Assembly (NCBI GenBank): GCA_026005175.1
Contig: BPKO01000007.1
Location: 117,183-181,182, forward strand
DNA: 64,000 bases
Reading direction: 5' to 3'
Source: Candidatus Tectimicrobiota bacterium
GTDB taxonomy: Bacteria > Tectomicrobia > Entotheonellia > Entotheonellales > Entotheonellaceae
Within the stretch, counting starts at the first letter, position 1. Every line of letters begins with the position of its first letter. Made by a program: the position numbers and the translations under genes. The notes below the pieces were generated by a model, which saw only the letters and a list, made by a program, of their open reading frames with translations, was not told where the DNA came from and did no database searches. Positions 1-10,825 of the stretch are shown one piece after another.

Positions 1-2
1 CG

Positions 3-614
3 GCGATCTTCACGCGCGCCGGCTGCGAGCGCATCATGCGCTTTGCCTTCGAGCTGGCGCGCAAGCGCAACAAAAAGCGGCGCGTGACGTCCATCACCAA
101 GTCGAATGCCCAGAAATACGGCATGGTTTTCTGGGACAGCATCTTTCGGGAAGTGGCGGCCCGCTATCCTGACGTCGAGGCCAATGCCTACCTGGTCGAC
201 GCCGCGGCGATGAACTTCATCCGCTGCCCCGAGGTCTTTGACGTGGTGGTGGCTTCCAATCTCTTTGCCGACATCCTCACCGATCTGGGAGCGGTGATCA
301 TGGGCGGCATGGGGTTTGCCCCCAGCGCCAACCTGAACCCCGAGCGCACTTACCCCTCGATGTTCGAAGCCGTGCACGGCTCGGCTCCGGACATTAAAGG
401 CCAAGGCATTGCCAACCCCATTGCCACCATCTGGGCCGGGCAGATGATGCTCGACTTCCTGGGAGAAGCGGAAGCCGCAGCGCGGATCTTGCGCGCTCTG
501 GCCACCCACGTCCAGCGCGGCACGGTACGTACCCCAGACCTGGGCGGCCACCACCGCACCAGTGACGTGGGGGACAGCATTTGTGCCATCCTGCGCGAGC
601 AGGCTGCCATCTAA
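3..614 (+). CDS. Tartrate/D-malate dehydrogenase-type beta-decarboxylating dehydrogenase, C-terminal part
   Basis: The gene enters from the left edge; 203 residues and the TAA stop are visible. It belongs to the isocitrate/isopropylmalate dehydrogenase family, which oxidises and decarboxylates 2-hydroxyacids with NAD(P) and a divalent metal. The stretch VVVASNLFADILTDLGA carries the family's metal-binding aspartates, followed by the HGSAPDIKGQGIANPIAT motif near the C terminus. The form ANLNPER..PSMFEAVHGSAPDI is closer to the tartrate/D-malate (TtuC) subgroup than to LeuB; that subgroup choice is inference. The gene converges on the flavoprotein downstream, with 12 bases between the stops. 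Confidence 0.85.
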   Translation, partial: AIFTRAGCERIMRFAFELARKRNKKRRVTSITKSNAQKYGMVFWDSIFREVAARYPDVEANAYLVDAAAMNFIRCPEVFDVVVASNLFADILTDLGAVIMGGMGFAPSANLNPERTYPSMFEAVHGSAPDIKGQGIANPIATIWAGQMMLDFLGEAEAAARILRALATHVQRGTVRTPDLGGHHRTSDVGDSICAILREQAAI

Positions 615-626
615 CGCCCCGCCAGG

Positions 627-2258
627 CTATTCTGCTTCTACCACCGGCGTGCGCTGCACTTGCAAGGTGCCGTCGGCAGCGCGGCAAACGAGGAGGTTAC
701 AGCGCCAGGCGGTGTCGTCTTTGGCAGGGAAGTCTTCGCGGTAGTGGGTGCCGCGGCTCTCCTGGCGCGTCAGGGCGGCCAAAGCGATGGCCTCGGCGAC
801 CAGGCAGAGGTTGCTCAGCTCCAGGCAGCGGGCCACCTCGGCCGGGCGCGTGCCGCCGCAGGCCTGGGCTGCTTCGCCACAGGCCCGAATCTCGGCCAGG
901 GCCTGTTGCAGGGTGGCTCCCTGGCGGATGATGCCCACGTGCTCCCACATGGCCTGCCGCAGGCGCCGCCGCACCTCGCGAGGATCGAGCGCCGTCGCCG
1001 GCTGGAACCGCCGCTGCACCGCCTGCACCTGCTCGCGCACCAGGGCCCGGGACACCGCGGGCACCCCCTTGGCGGTGCCGGCGGCGTGCTCGCCGGCACG
1101 CTTGCCAAAGACGTAGCATTCGGTGAAGGCATTGTTGGCCAGGCGGTTGGCGCCGTGGCAGCCGCCGGCCACTTCCCCCACGGCGTAAAGCCCTGGCAGG
1201 GCCGTGGCACCCCAGGCGTCGGTGCGAATTCCCCCGCAGAAAAAGTGCGCCTCCGGCCGCACCAGGAAGCGGGCGGTGCGGTAGTCGAGCTTTTTGAGCT
1301 CGGCAATGTGCGCCATGTCCGGGGCGTAGCGGCGAAAGTCGGCTTCCGGAATGTCGGCCAGCGACAGCACCACGGCGTCGCCTATGCCGCGGCCGGCGGC
1401 AATCTCGCGGAAAATGGCGCGCGCGCGGATATCCCGCGTCACGTTTTCCGTCCCCTGGGGCAAGGCAGCCATGAAGCGCTCGCCGTGCTTGTTGTAGAGC
1501 TTGGCCCCTAGCGGGAAAAGCGTGGGGGAAGCCAGCAGGCGCGTCACCGGCCAGCGCAGGGCCACGGGGTAGTACTGCACGAACTCCATGTCCACCAAGG
1601 CCACACCGGCCCGCAGGGCCATGGCCAGGCCGTCGCCGGTGACGCCGCTGACGTTGGTGGTCTGGGCATAGACTTCGGCGCCGCCGCCGGTGGCCAGAAT
1701 GACCGCGCCGGCCAAGACCACGTAGGGCTCTCCCGTGGTGCGGTGGAATCCCACGGCACCGCCGCAGCGGCCGCGGTCTACCAGCAGCTCCTGCATCATC
1801 AGGTGATCGAGGACGGCGATGCCGCGGCGGTCGACCTGGGCGCGAACCGGCCGCGCGACTTCCGTGGCCACGTTGCGCACCGTGTAGCAGCCCCGCGGCA
1901 AGCGGTGGCCGGCCGAGGGCTGCGTCTCAAGGCGCCCGTTGCGGGTAAGAAACGGCACCCCCCAGGCCACGAGCTCTTCGAGGCGCGCACAGGCCTCGCG
2001 GCACATCGCCTCTACCATCGGCCGGTGGTTGAGCCATTCTCCGCCACGCAGCACGTCCTCGGCAAAGATCGCTGGCGCGTCCTGGGGATGAAACGGCGCC
2101 GAGTGGCCCGAGCGGGCAATCACCGTATTGCCGCTATAGCCTGGCGTCTGTTTGGAGACGATCACCGTCCTGGCTCCGGCGTCGTGTGCGGCGATGGCCG
2201 CCCGCATGGCGGCCGCGCCGCCGCCGATCACCACCACGTCGCTCCGCACTTCCTGCAT
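627..2258 (-). CDS. FAD-dependent fumarate reductase/succinate dehydrogenase-type flavoprotein
   Basis: A 543-residue flavoprotein. The N terminus has the dinucleotide-binding motif VVVIGGGAAAMRAA, and residues around 135 read HRLPRGCYT, the counterpart of the substrate and FAD-linked region of fumarate reductase A subunits. ATGGGAEVYAQT is the second FAD motif and the C-terminal helical domain contains ESRGTHYREDFP. This family oxidises or reduces dicarboxylates, or acts as L-aspartate oxidase or adenylylsulfate reductase. No iron-sulfur or membrane subunit lies next to it, so the partner is unknown and a soluble oxidase is possible. I chose the ATG at 2258 because AGAGGAAGC lies just upstream; a TTG two codons earlier is also open. 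Confidence 0.85.
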   Translation of the reverse strand: MQEVRSDVVVIGGGAAAMRAAIAAHDAGARTVIVSKQTPGYSGNTVIARSGHSAPFHPQDAPAIFAEDVLRGGEWLNHRPMVEAMCREACARLEELVAWGVPFLTRNGRLETQPSAGHRLPRGCYTVRNVATEVARPVRAQVDRRGIAVLDHLMMQELLVDRGRCGGAVGFHRTTGEPYVVLAGAVILATGGGAEVYAQTTNVSGVTGDGLAMALRAGVALVDMEFVQYYPVALRWPVTRLLASPTLFPLGAKLYNKHGERFMAALPQGTENVTRDIRARAIFREIAAGRGIGDAVVLSLADIPEADFRRYAPDMAHIAELKKLDYRTARFLVRPEAHFFCGGIRTDAWGATALPGLYAVGEVAGGCHGANRLANNAFTECYVFGKRAGEHAAGTAKGVPAVSRALVREQVQAVQRRFQPATALDPREVRRRLRQAMWEHVGIIRQGATLQQALAEIRACGEAAQACGGTRPAEVARCLELSNLCLVAEAIALAALTRQESRGTHYREDFPAKDDTAWRCNLLVCRAADGTLQVQRTPVVEAE

Positions 2259-2357
2259 GCTCAAGCTTCCTCTCGCGTGTTCTCTCAGCCATCAGCGAAA
2301 CGCTTGCAGTGACTGCGTCGCGGCTAGCCCGCGGCAGATGGCCCTTTAGACCCCAGA

Positions 2358-2386
2358 GCATAGCGCACCCGGCGGCCCGCTGCCAC
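2358..2386 (-). promoter_or_regulatory. Putative promoter of the flavoprotein gene
   Basis: On the minus strand a GTGGCA -35-like box is followed after 17 bases by TATGCT. It would leave a leader of about 95 bases. It lies back to back with the forward promoter at 2401. The -35 box is weak. Confidence 0.35.
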
Positions 2387-2400
2387 GGATCGCTTGCCGG

Positions 2401-2429
2401 TTGACAAGTGGGGAATTGGCCTCTATGCT
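2401..2429 (+). promoter_or_regulatory. Sigma-70-type promoter of the luciferase-like oxidoreductase gene
   Basis: A perfect TTGACA at 2401-2406 is followed after 17 bases by TATGCT at 2424-2429. The predicted start of transcription is near 2436, giving a leader of about 58 bases before the ATG at 2494. Confidence 0.7.
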
Positions 2430-2493
2430 GGCCATGTCGTCGCACGACAGGCGCACCGCGGCCCGCGTCCCTTTAGCGCAAGGAGAGCGAGCG

Positions 2494-3738
2494 ATGAAAG
2501 CCTGCTGGTTCCACCTCATGCCCTACCCCTACTTGCCGGACGATTTTAAGCAGAAGTACCGCAGCGTCTGGGTGGACGTGCCCAGCACCCTGTATGATCC
2601 GGAAAAAGGCCACTGGGTGTACAACGAGTACCTCGACGAGCTGGAGTTTGCCGATCAGGTTGGCTTTGACGGCATCTGCGTGAACGAACACCACGCCAAC
2701 GCCTACGGGCTGATGCCCTCGCCCAACCTCATGGCGGCGGCGCTGGCGCGCCGCACATCGCAGGCGGCGCTCATCGTTTTGGGCAACAGCCTCGCTCTCT
2801 ATAATCCCCCTATCCGCGTGGCCGAAGAGTTTGCCATGCTCGACGTGATGAGCGGGGGCCGCCTCGTGGCCGGCTTTCCCGTGGGCAGTTCCATGGACAC
2901 CAACTTCGCCTATGGCCAGACGCCGGCCACCCTGCGCGAGAAGTATCAGGAGGCCCACGACCTCATTCTTCAGGCCTGGACGCGCCCGGAACCCTTTGCC
3001 TTTAACGGCAAGTACACGCAGCTGCGCTACGTCAACCTCTGGCCGCGGCCGCTGCAGAAGCCCCACCCGCCCATCTGGATCCCCGGCGGCGGCAGCATCG
3101 AGACCTGGGACTGGGTGCTGGAGCGCAACTACATGTACAGCTACTTGAGCTACTTTGGCTTCAAGCACGGCCGCCGCGTCATGCAGGGCTTCTGGGAAGC
3201 TGCCGACCGCAAGGGCGTCGACCGCAACCCGTACCGGGCCGGCTTCTTGCAGCTGGTGGCCATTTCTGACACCGATGCCAAAGCCGAGGCCGAGTACGCG
3301 GCGCACGCCGACTACTTCTACAACCGTTGCCTGCACGTCTTTGAAGGCTTCGCCGATGCCCCCGGTTACCGCACCCAGGCCACGCTGCGGCGCGGCTTTC
3401 GCCCGCAGGTGGGGGCGCGCGCCATGCGCATTCGCGAAGGGCTGACCTGGAAGGACTTCGTGGAGCAGGGCTATATCATCGGCGGCAGCCCGGCGACGGT
3501 GCGCGATCGCCTCAAAGAAGTGGTGCGCGAGATGAACATCGGCCATCTCATGGTGCTGTGCCACTTCGGCAACATGCCCAAAGAGCGGACGCTGCAAAAC
3601 ACCGAGCTGTTTGCCAAGTACGTGCTACCCGAGCTGCATACCTTGTGGCAGGAGTGGGAAGACCACTGGTGGCCCCAGCCGCTGGCCAGGCGTGCCCAAC
3701 CGGGCGCGGCGATAGAAGCGAAAGCAGAGCGCGCGTAA
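2494..3738 (+). CDS. LLM-class flavin-dependent oxidoreductase
   Basis: A 414-residue luciferase-like monooxygenase. Typical family features are FADQVGFDGICVNEHH near residues 50-65, VAEEFAMLDVMSGGR near 110-125, and WPRPLQKPHPPIWIPG near 190-205. These enzymes use reduced FMN (or F420) and oxygen to oxidise small organic substrates; the substrate here is unknown. The start is the ATG at 2494, preceded by AAGGAGAG; the reading frame is open further upstream but runs into the promoter. The alpha/beta hydrolase follows after 11 bases, so the two are almost certainly co-transcribed, which suggests a degradative oxygenase-hydrolase pair. Confidence 0.88.
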   Translation: MKACWFHLMPYPYLPDDFKQKYRSVWVDVPSTLYDPEKGHWVYNEYLDELEFADQVGFDGICVNEHHANAYGLMPSPNLMAAALARRTSQAALIVLGNSLALYNPPIRVAEEFAMLDVMSGGRLVAGFPVGSSMDTNFAYGQTPATLREKYQEAHDLILQAWTRPEPFAFNGKYTQLRYVNLWPRPLQKPHPPIWIPGGGSIETWDWVLERNYMYSYLSYFGFKHGRRVMQGFWEAADRKGVDRNPYRAGFLQLVAISDTDAKAEAEYAAHADYFYNRCLHVFEGFADAPGYRTQATLRRGFRPQVGARAMRIREGLTWKDFVEQGYIIGGSPATVRDRLKEVVREMNIGHLMVLCHFGNMPKERTLQNTELFAKYVLPELHTLWQEWEDHWWPQPLARRAQPGAAIEAKAERA

Positions 3739-3749
3739 AGGAGAGCCCG

Positions 3750-4538
3750 ATGGTTCAGGAACAGATGGTTGCCGTGCGCGACGGCATGTTCAACGTCAAG
3801 CTGCGCACGGCCGGCAGCGGCGATCCCCTGCTATACTTGCACGGCGCCGGCGGGCTGCGGGGCTGGGAGCCGTTTCTGGCCGAGCTGGCCAAGCGCTTCC
3901 GCGTCTACGCCCCTGCCCATCCCGGCTTTGAAACGAGCACGGGCATCGAGCACCTGGACGACATCATCGACTTGGTGGTTTTCTACAACGACTTCCTCGA
4001 CACCCTGGGACTGGCCTCGACGCACGTGGTCGGCCACTCCTTGGGGGGTATGCTGGCAGCGGAGCTGGCCGCCTTGAGCCCGCACCGCGTGCGCAAGCTG
4101 GTGCTGGTCAGTGCCGTGGGGCTGTGGCTCGACGCCCACCCGGTGGCCGATTTCTTTGCCATGACCCCGGAGGAGCTGGCGCGGGCGCTGTGGTTCAATC
4201 CCGACTCGGAAGTGGCGCGGGCAATGATGGCGCTGCCCGAAGACGAGCAGGCGCAGCTCGAGGCCTTCCTGCTGCGCAATCAGCACCTGGCCACGGCCGG
4301 GAAGTTCCTCTGGCCGATTCCCGACAAGGGCCTCAAAAAACGCATTCACCGCATCAAGGCGCCAACCCTGATCCTCTGGGGGCAAGCCGACGGCATCGTG
4401 CCTCCCGTGTATGCGCAGGAGTTCCAGCGCCGCATTGCCGGGTCGCAGGTGGTGGTGATGCCGCACTGCGGGCACTTGCCCATGTACGAAGCGCCGGAGG
4501 CGTTCGTGCAGCTCGTCAGTGACTTCCTCAGCGGCTAG
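3750..4538 (+). CDS. Alpha/beta hydrolase
   Basis: A 262-residue alpha/beta-hydrolase-fold enzyme. The nucleophile elbow is GHSLGG near residue 95, the acid is the Asp in WGQADGIVPP near residue 212, and the base is the His in CGHLPMYEAPE near residue 241, so the Ser-Asp-His triad is complete. HGAGG near residue 30 is the oxyanion-hole motif. The overall pattern resembles meta-cleavage product hydrolases (BphD/MhpC), which split C-C or ester bonds after ring opening. That fits its pairing with the oxygenase 11 bases upstream but is inference. The start is the ATG preceded by AAAGGAGAG. Confidence 0.88.
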   Translation: MVQEQMVAVRDGMFNVKLRTAGSGDPLLYLHGAGGLRGWEPFLAELAKRFRVYAPAHPGFETSTGIEHLDDIIDLVVFYNDFLDTLGLASTHVVGHSLGGMLAAELAALSPHRVRKLVLVSAVGLWLDAHPVADFFAMTPEELARALWFNPDSEVARAMMALPEDEQAQLEAFLLRNQHLATAGKFLWPIPDKGLKKRIHRIKAPTLILWGQADGIVPPVYAQEFQRRIAGSQVVVMPHCGHLPMYEAPEAFVQLVSDFLSG

Positions 4539-4547
4539 CCGCGGGAG

Positions 4548-4569
4548 GCGGCCGGCACGCACCGGCCGC
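4548..4569. terminator. Hairpin between convergent genes
   Basis: GCGGCCGG and CCGGCCGC form a perfect 8-bp stem with a 6-base loop between the hydrolase (+) and the endonuclease (-). There is no clear U tract, so intrinsic termination is likely but not certain. Confidence 0.5.
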
Positions 4570-5513
4570 TACGCCGTCCCGAAGGTAATCACCTGCTCGG
4601 CCTCGGCGGCAATCCACACCTGAGTGCCCCAGGCAAGCTCCTCGACGAAGCGGCGAAACACGCGGCGCGAAGGAAACGCGGTCACGTAGCGGGGCCGGTA
4701 GCCCATGGCGACCGGCTGGCGCACCAGCGCTTGCAGTCGGGCCAGCCGGGCGGGGGTGATAGGGCCGCTGCTGGCCACCACTTCCACCACCACCAGGAGG
4801 CGCTCGCTTTCGCACAGCAGGATGACGTCCGGCAGCTGCGCTGTCACTTGCAAGGGCAAGTTGAGCTCGCGCATGAGGTCGCGGTTTTGATAGCCGCCCT
4901 TGTGGCGCGTGTCGCCGACGTAGACGACACGGGGGGTGCGCAGGAACGTCGGGGCATAGACGGCCACCACCTCGGCAGCCAGGCGGCTGTGGGCGCCGGG
5001 GCTGAGGAAAAAAGGTTGCGGCTGTCCCACTTCGACGGGAATTTCGGCCCGCCGCCGCTGCTGCTTCCAGCTCTGCCCCTGCGCCAGCCGCGCGGCCAGC
5101 TCGCGTGCCAGCCAGCGACGCTCCAGCGGCGCCGGGCAGGTGAGCACGCGCAGCATTTCGGGATGGAGGCGGTAGAAGGTCTTGGGATCGTTGGTGCTCA
5201 GCTGGTGCCGGATCACCAGCCCTTCTTCGCACAGCGGCTGGAGCGACAGCTTGCGGTACGACTCGCGGGTGTTTTCGGCCACCTCACGGCCGCACTCCTG
5301 GCGGGCAAACTCGATGATGTCGTGAATGCGGGCGCCATCGCGCAGGCGGCGCTTGCCGGGCAGCAGGCCCTGGCGCTCCACGCCGTCGGCCAAGGCCAGC
5401 AGGCAGATGGCGCTCTGGTCGGTGATCAGCCGCCGGTCCAACCCCAGCTGCTGCATCAGCACTTTGACTTCCTCGAGGTCGAGGCGCGTTTCGTCGTCCC
5501 TGGCCGCCGTCAC
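4569..5513 (-). CDS. Type II restriction endonuclease, BsuBI/PstI family
   Basis: A 314-residue protein. The N-terminal half looks like the helical winged-helix domain of this family. The C-terminal half matches the BsuBI/PstI nuclease domain: VVYVGDTRHKGGYQNRDL, then LPDVILL and VVVEVVASSGPITP (acidic residues of a PD-(D/E)xK-type core), YVTAFPSR and AWGTQVWIAAE. Characterised members cut CTGCAG; that specificity is only a prediction here. I chose the GTG at 5513, which overlaps the methyltransferase stop as GTGA, over the GTG eight codons upstream, because such four-base overlaps couple translation. That arrangement makes the methylase first and the nuclease second. Confidence 0.85.
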   Translation of the reverse strand: MTAARDDETRLDLEEVKVLMQQLGLDRRLITDQSAICLLALADGVERQGLLPGKRRLRDGARIHDIIEFARQECGREVAENTRESYRKLSLQPLCEEGLVIRHQLSTNDPKTFYRLHPEMLRVLTCPAPLERRWLARELAARLAQGQSWKQQRRRAEIPVEVGQPQPFFLSPGAHSRLAAEVVAVYAPTFLRTPRVVYVGDTRHKGGYQNRDLMRELNLPLQVTAQLPDVILLCESERLLVVVEVVASSGPITPARLARLQALVRQPVAMGYRPRYVTAFPSRRVFRRFVEELAWGTQVWIAAEAEQVITFGTA

Positions 5514-7255
5514 AGCAACCGCAACTCCTCTGCCCACACCGGGTTGGCCGTCGTTCCCAAAGCAAGGGGTTCCACCACGGCGCTTGCCAGTCCCTGCATG
5601 CGCTGCAAAGCCGCCTGAAGCCTGGTCAGAAACGACAGGGGAAGCCCCACGGCCGCCAAGACCGCCCGATCGAGCCCTTCTCGCTCGCGGCCGCCGCTGC
5701 GCAAGAAGTGATCATAGGCCTGCGCCAGCGCCTGAAGGCTGGCTGGGGAGAGCTGCCGTACGTCGAGCACCGGCACCGCCCCGAAGCGGCCGGGGCTCAG
5801 GTTGTAGACGCCGCCGCCGTAGAGGTGGGCGTTGGCCCGCATGGCCACTTCCGTGGGGCTGGCGTTGAGCACCGCCAACAGCGGCCGCAGGGGCACGGCG
5901 GGTCTGGGAATGAGCTCGATGAAGTTTTCGCCCGCCACCCAGCCGGCCTGGTTCCAGACCACCTGGTAGCGCTGGTAAATGCGGCGTGGCACGAGCACCG
6001 GGGCGGTGCCGCGGCGCTCGAGGGTGGTGAGCAGGTTGTACCAGGGCCGGCGCCGGGTTTTGCGCAGGCGCGGCAGGTTCTGCACCCCGCGCACCGGCCG
6101 GGCAAGGCCGCGCGGTTTGAGGACTTGCTGCTCCCAGTACTCGATGTAGCGCAGCAGCCGCGTGCCGGCCAGGTGTTCTTTGCTCCAATCGCAGGCGACC
6201 ACGAAGTGGCGTACCGGCGTCTCGTGGCTTACCAGAGGGGCGGTCACGTCTTTGGGCGACATAAGGAACGGGCGCAGCCAGCGCCGCTCCAGGGCCCAAC
6301 GCTGCTGGGTGGCGGCAGAAACAAGGTAAAACATCTTGGCGAAAGACTGCAGGCCAATCCGGGCCTGGGCCAGGGTGGTCAGGGGGGTCAGCCACGGCTG
6401 CTGCTGCAGCTCTTGCCAGGCGCGGGGCATATACAGGTAGGGCGTCCAGCTGGCTTCCGGCGCCAGGTCTCGGGTGGCCACGACCGTCCCGGTAGCCGCA
6501 GGGGCTTCTTCCAGCAAGCGCTGCGGCTCGGCGGGCAAGGCGCTGGGCATGCGGCTGTGAAGGGCAACAAACGGCACGTGCTCCGGCCCTTTCTCTTCTG
6601 CGGCGTGGCGCTTTTCGGCAAGCAGCATCACCGGCCGCACCAGCACTTCGGGAAAGACCTGGGACTGGAAGCCCACGATGCCGCGCAAGCGGAAGGTACG
6701 CAGCAAGTAGGCCTTGAAGGGCTTCCCGTAGCGCATGTCGAGCCAGCTGTCGGACACGATGAGGGCGAGCCGGCCGCCGGGTTTGAGGAAGCGGGCGCTG
6801 TAAGCGATGAAATAGCAAGCCAGGTCGGTGAGGCGCGACGAGGCACCCAGTTCTTGCTCGGCAGCCAGCTGCAAAGCCGCCACATCTTTTTGCCACCACC
6901 GCCGCACGTAGGGCGGATTGCCAATGAGCACGTCTACGGGCGGAAAGTGCGAGGCAAAGAGGTCGCCCACGAAGACCCCGGGCACCTCGGCCGGCAGGCC
7001 ATCTTCCTGCAGGCCCTGCCGGAGGGCTTGCAGCGCCTGGGGGTCGGCATCCACCCCGTGCAGCTGGTGCGCCACTTGCGACCGCGACGCGCCCAGGGCG
7101 AGCAGGCGTCTGGCGCTTTCCCGCAGGAAAACCCCCTCGCCAAAGCCGGCATCGAGCACGTGGTCGGTGGCCGCCCGAATGGCCCACTGCGCCAGCAGCG
7201 CGGCAATGGGCCGCGGGGTGCGAACAAAACCGTGTGCTTTCAGGAGGCGGTGCAT
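5510..7255 (-). CDS. N6-adenine DNA methyltransferase of the PstI/BsuBI-type R-M system
   Basis: A 581-residue amino methyltransferase. The order is an N-terminal GFVRTPRPIAALLAQWA, SAM-binding motif I VLDAGFGEGVFLRES near residue 33, and catalytic motif IV IGNPPYVRR near residue 115. FLKPGGRLALIVSDSWLD follows, and a long C-terminal target-recognition region ends in YGGGVYNLSPGRFGAVPV. The NPPY motif indicates adenine N6 methylation. Its 4-base overlap with the endonuclease identifies it as the protective methylase. The start is the ATG at 7255, where homology begins; about 90 further open codons upstream have no family signal. The spacing to a GGGAG ribosome site is about 10 bases. Confidence 0.85.
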   Translation of the reverse strand: MHRLLKAHGFVRTPRPIAALLAQWAIRAATDHVLDAGFGEGVFLRESARRLLALGASRSQVAHQLHGVDADPQALQALRQGLQEDGLPAEVPGVFVGDLFASHFPPVDVLIGNPPYVRRWWQKDVAALQLAAEQELGASSRLTDLACYFIAYSARFLKPGGRLALIVSDSWLDMRYGKPFKAYLLRTFRLRGIVGFQSQVFPEVLVRPVMLLAEKRHAAEEKGPEHVPFVALHSRMPSALPAEPQRLLEEAPAATGTVVATRDLAPEASWTPYLYMPRAWQELQQQPWLTPLTTLAQARIGLQSFAKMFYLVSAATQQRWALERRWLRPFLMSPKDVTAPLVSHETPVRHFVVACDWSKEHLAGTRLLRYIEYWEQQVLKPRGLARPVRGVQNLPRLRKTRRRPWYNLLTTLERRGTAPVLVPRRIYQRYQVVWNQAGWVAGENFIELIPRPAVPLRPLLAVLNASPTEVAMRANAHLYGGGVYNLSPGRFGAVPVLDVRQLSPASLQALAQAYDHFLRSGGREREGLDRAVLAAVGLPLSFLTRLQAALQRMQGLASAVVEPLALGTTANPVWAEELRLL

Positions 7256-7376
7256 GCCGCGGTGGCGCTCCCGTGACCTGGCAAGCCCCTTGATTGTGGC
7301 GGCTGGCAGGAGACGGTGCAAGCAGAAAAGCACGTGCCGCACGCGGCGGCAGCGCGCGTACCAGGCGGGGGTTATT

Positions 7377-7592
7377 TTACCAGGCGAAGCCGGCGGCGGG
7401 ACTTGGCGGGCCCGGACCGCGCGGGGGGGGCGTCTCGGCTTCCTCCTCGGCCAGTTGCAGCAAGCCGAGCGAGTCGAAGAGGTCAGCCAGGGCATAGAGG
7501 GTGGCGTCGTCGGCACGAATGATTTCCCCAATCAGCACCACCCGCAGCAATGAACTGTCAGGATGATCACAGTAGGGGCACGGCCGGTCCAT
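7377..7592 (-). CDS. Small CxxC protein upstream of the R-M genes
   Basis: A 71-residue protein of unknown function. It begins MDRPCPYCDHPDSS, with one CxxC pair, continues with a hydrophobic/acidic helix around residues 20-50, and ends in a proline-rich tail. The ATG at 7592 has CAGGAG about 9 bases upstream. It lies 121 bases upstream of the methyltransferase on the same strand. It lacks a helix-turn-helix pattern, so I do not call it a controller protein. Confidence 0.5.
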   Translation of the reverse strand: MDRPCPYCDHPDSSLLRVVLIGEIIRADDATLYALADLFDSLGLLQLAEEEAETPPPRGPGPPSPAAGFAW

Positions 7593-7724
7593 CCGCACGC
7601 TCCTGCAACCTGGCCTTGAGATGCGCTTGAGCGGCGCCACCCCGGCGTCTGCGGCATGCCGGGCAGCTTCGCAACGCAAGAGGCGTCCTCGTTTTCGCCC
7701 GCTCCTGCACGTTATCGGCAGGAA

Positions 7725-7748
7725 GCGGCGGAAGCTTTAGGCCGCCGC
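7725..7748 (-). terminator. Possible hairpin terminator after acnA
   Basis: GCGGCGG and CCGCCGC can form a 7-bp stem around a loop containing AAGCTT, immediately after the aconitase stop. Only two T residues follow on the minus strand. Confidence 0.35.
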
Positions 7749-7750
7749 CC

Positions 7751-10557
<2,807 letters not shown>

Positions 10558-10674
10558 GGCCGGGTTTACCTCTCCCGAAGACAATTTGTCATCCAGCCCC
10601 TGCTCTGGTAAGGACACAAGGCGCAAGGGCTGCCCCCTTCCCCGGGGCTGCCAAGCGCGGTAGTAGACGCTTTT

Positions 10675-10702
10675 ATTGTAGGCCAGGGCCGTGCCGTTGC
10701 AA
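10675..10702 (-). promoter_or_regulatory. Putative acnA promoter
   Basis: On the minus strand TTGCAA (10697-10702) is followed after 16 bases by TACAAT (10675-10680), giving a leader of about 110 bases before the acnA ATG. Confidence 0.5.
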
Positions 10703-10825
10703 AGCGAAAAACGCCAGCGGCACGGGGTGCACGGCCAGCCGCCTTGTGGCACAATCATGTATCGTACTGGCAGCAAGCGGCCGGTTGCACAACCAAAAAG
10801 ACGATTGAGCAAGAGGAGACGGTCT

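Noticed and set aside
2473..3597. Long open frame antisense to the luciferase-like oxidoreductase gene
   Set aside because: High third-position GC keeps antisense frames open. It has no ribosome site or recognisable domain, and the sense gene is certain. The same applies to long antisense frames over the methylase (5708-7276), cysS (31605-32444), pyrG (34226-36667) and glmS (29781-31412).
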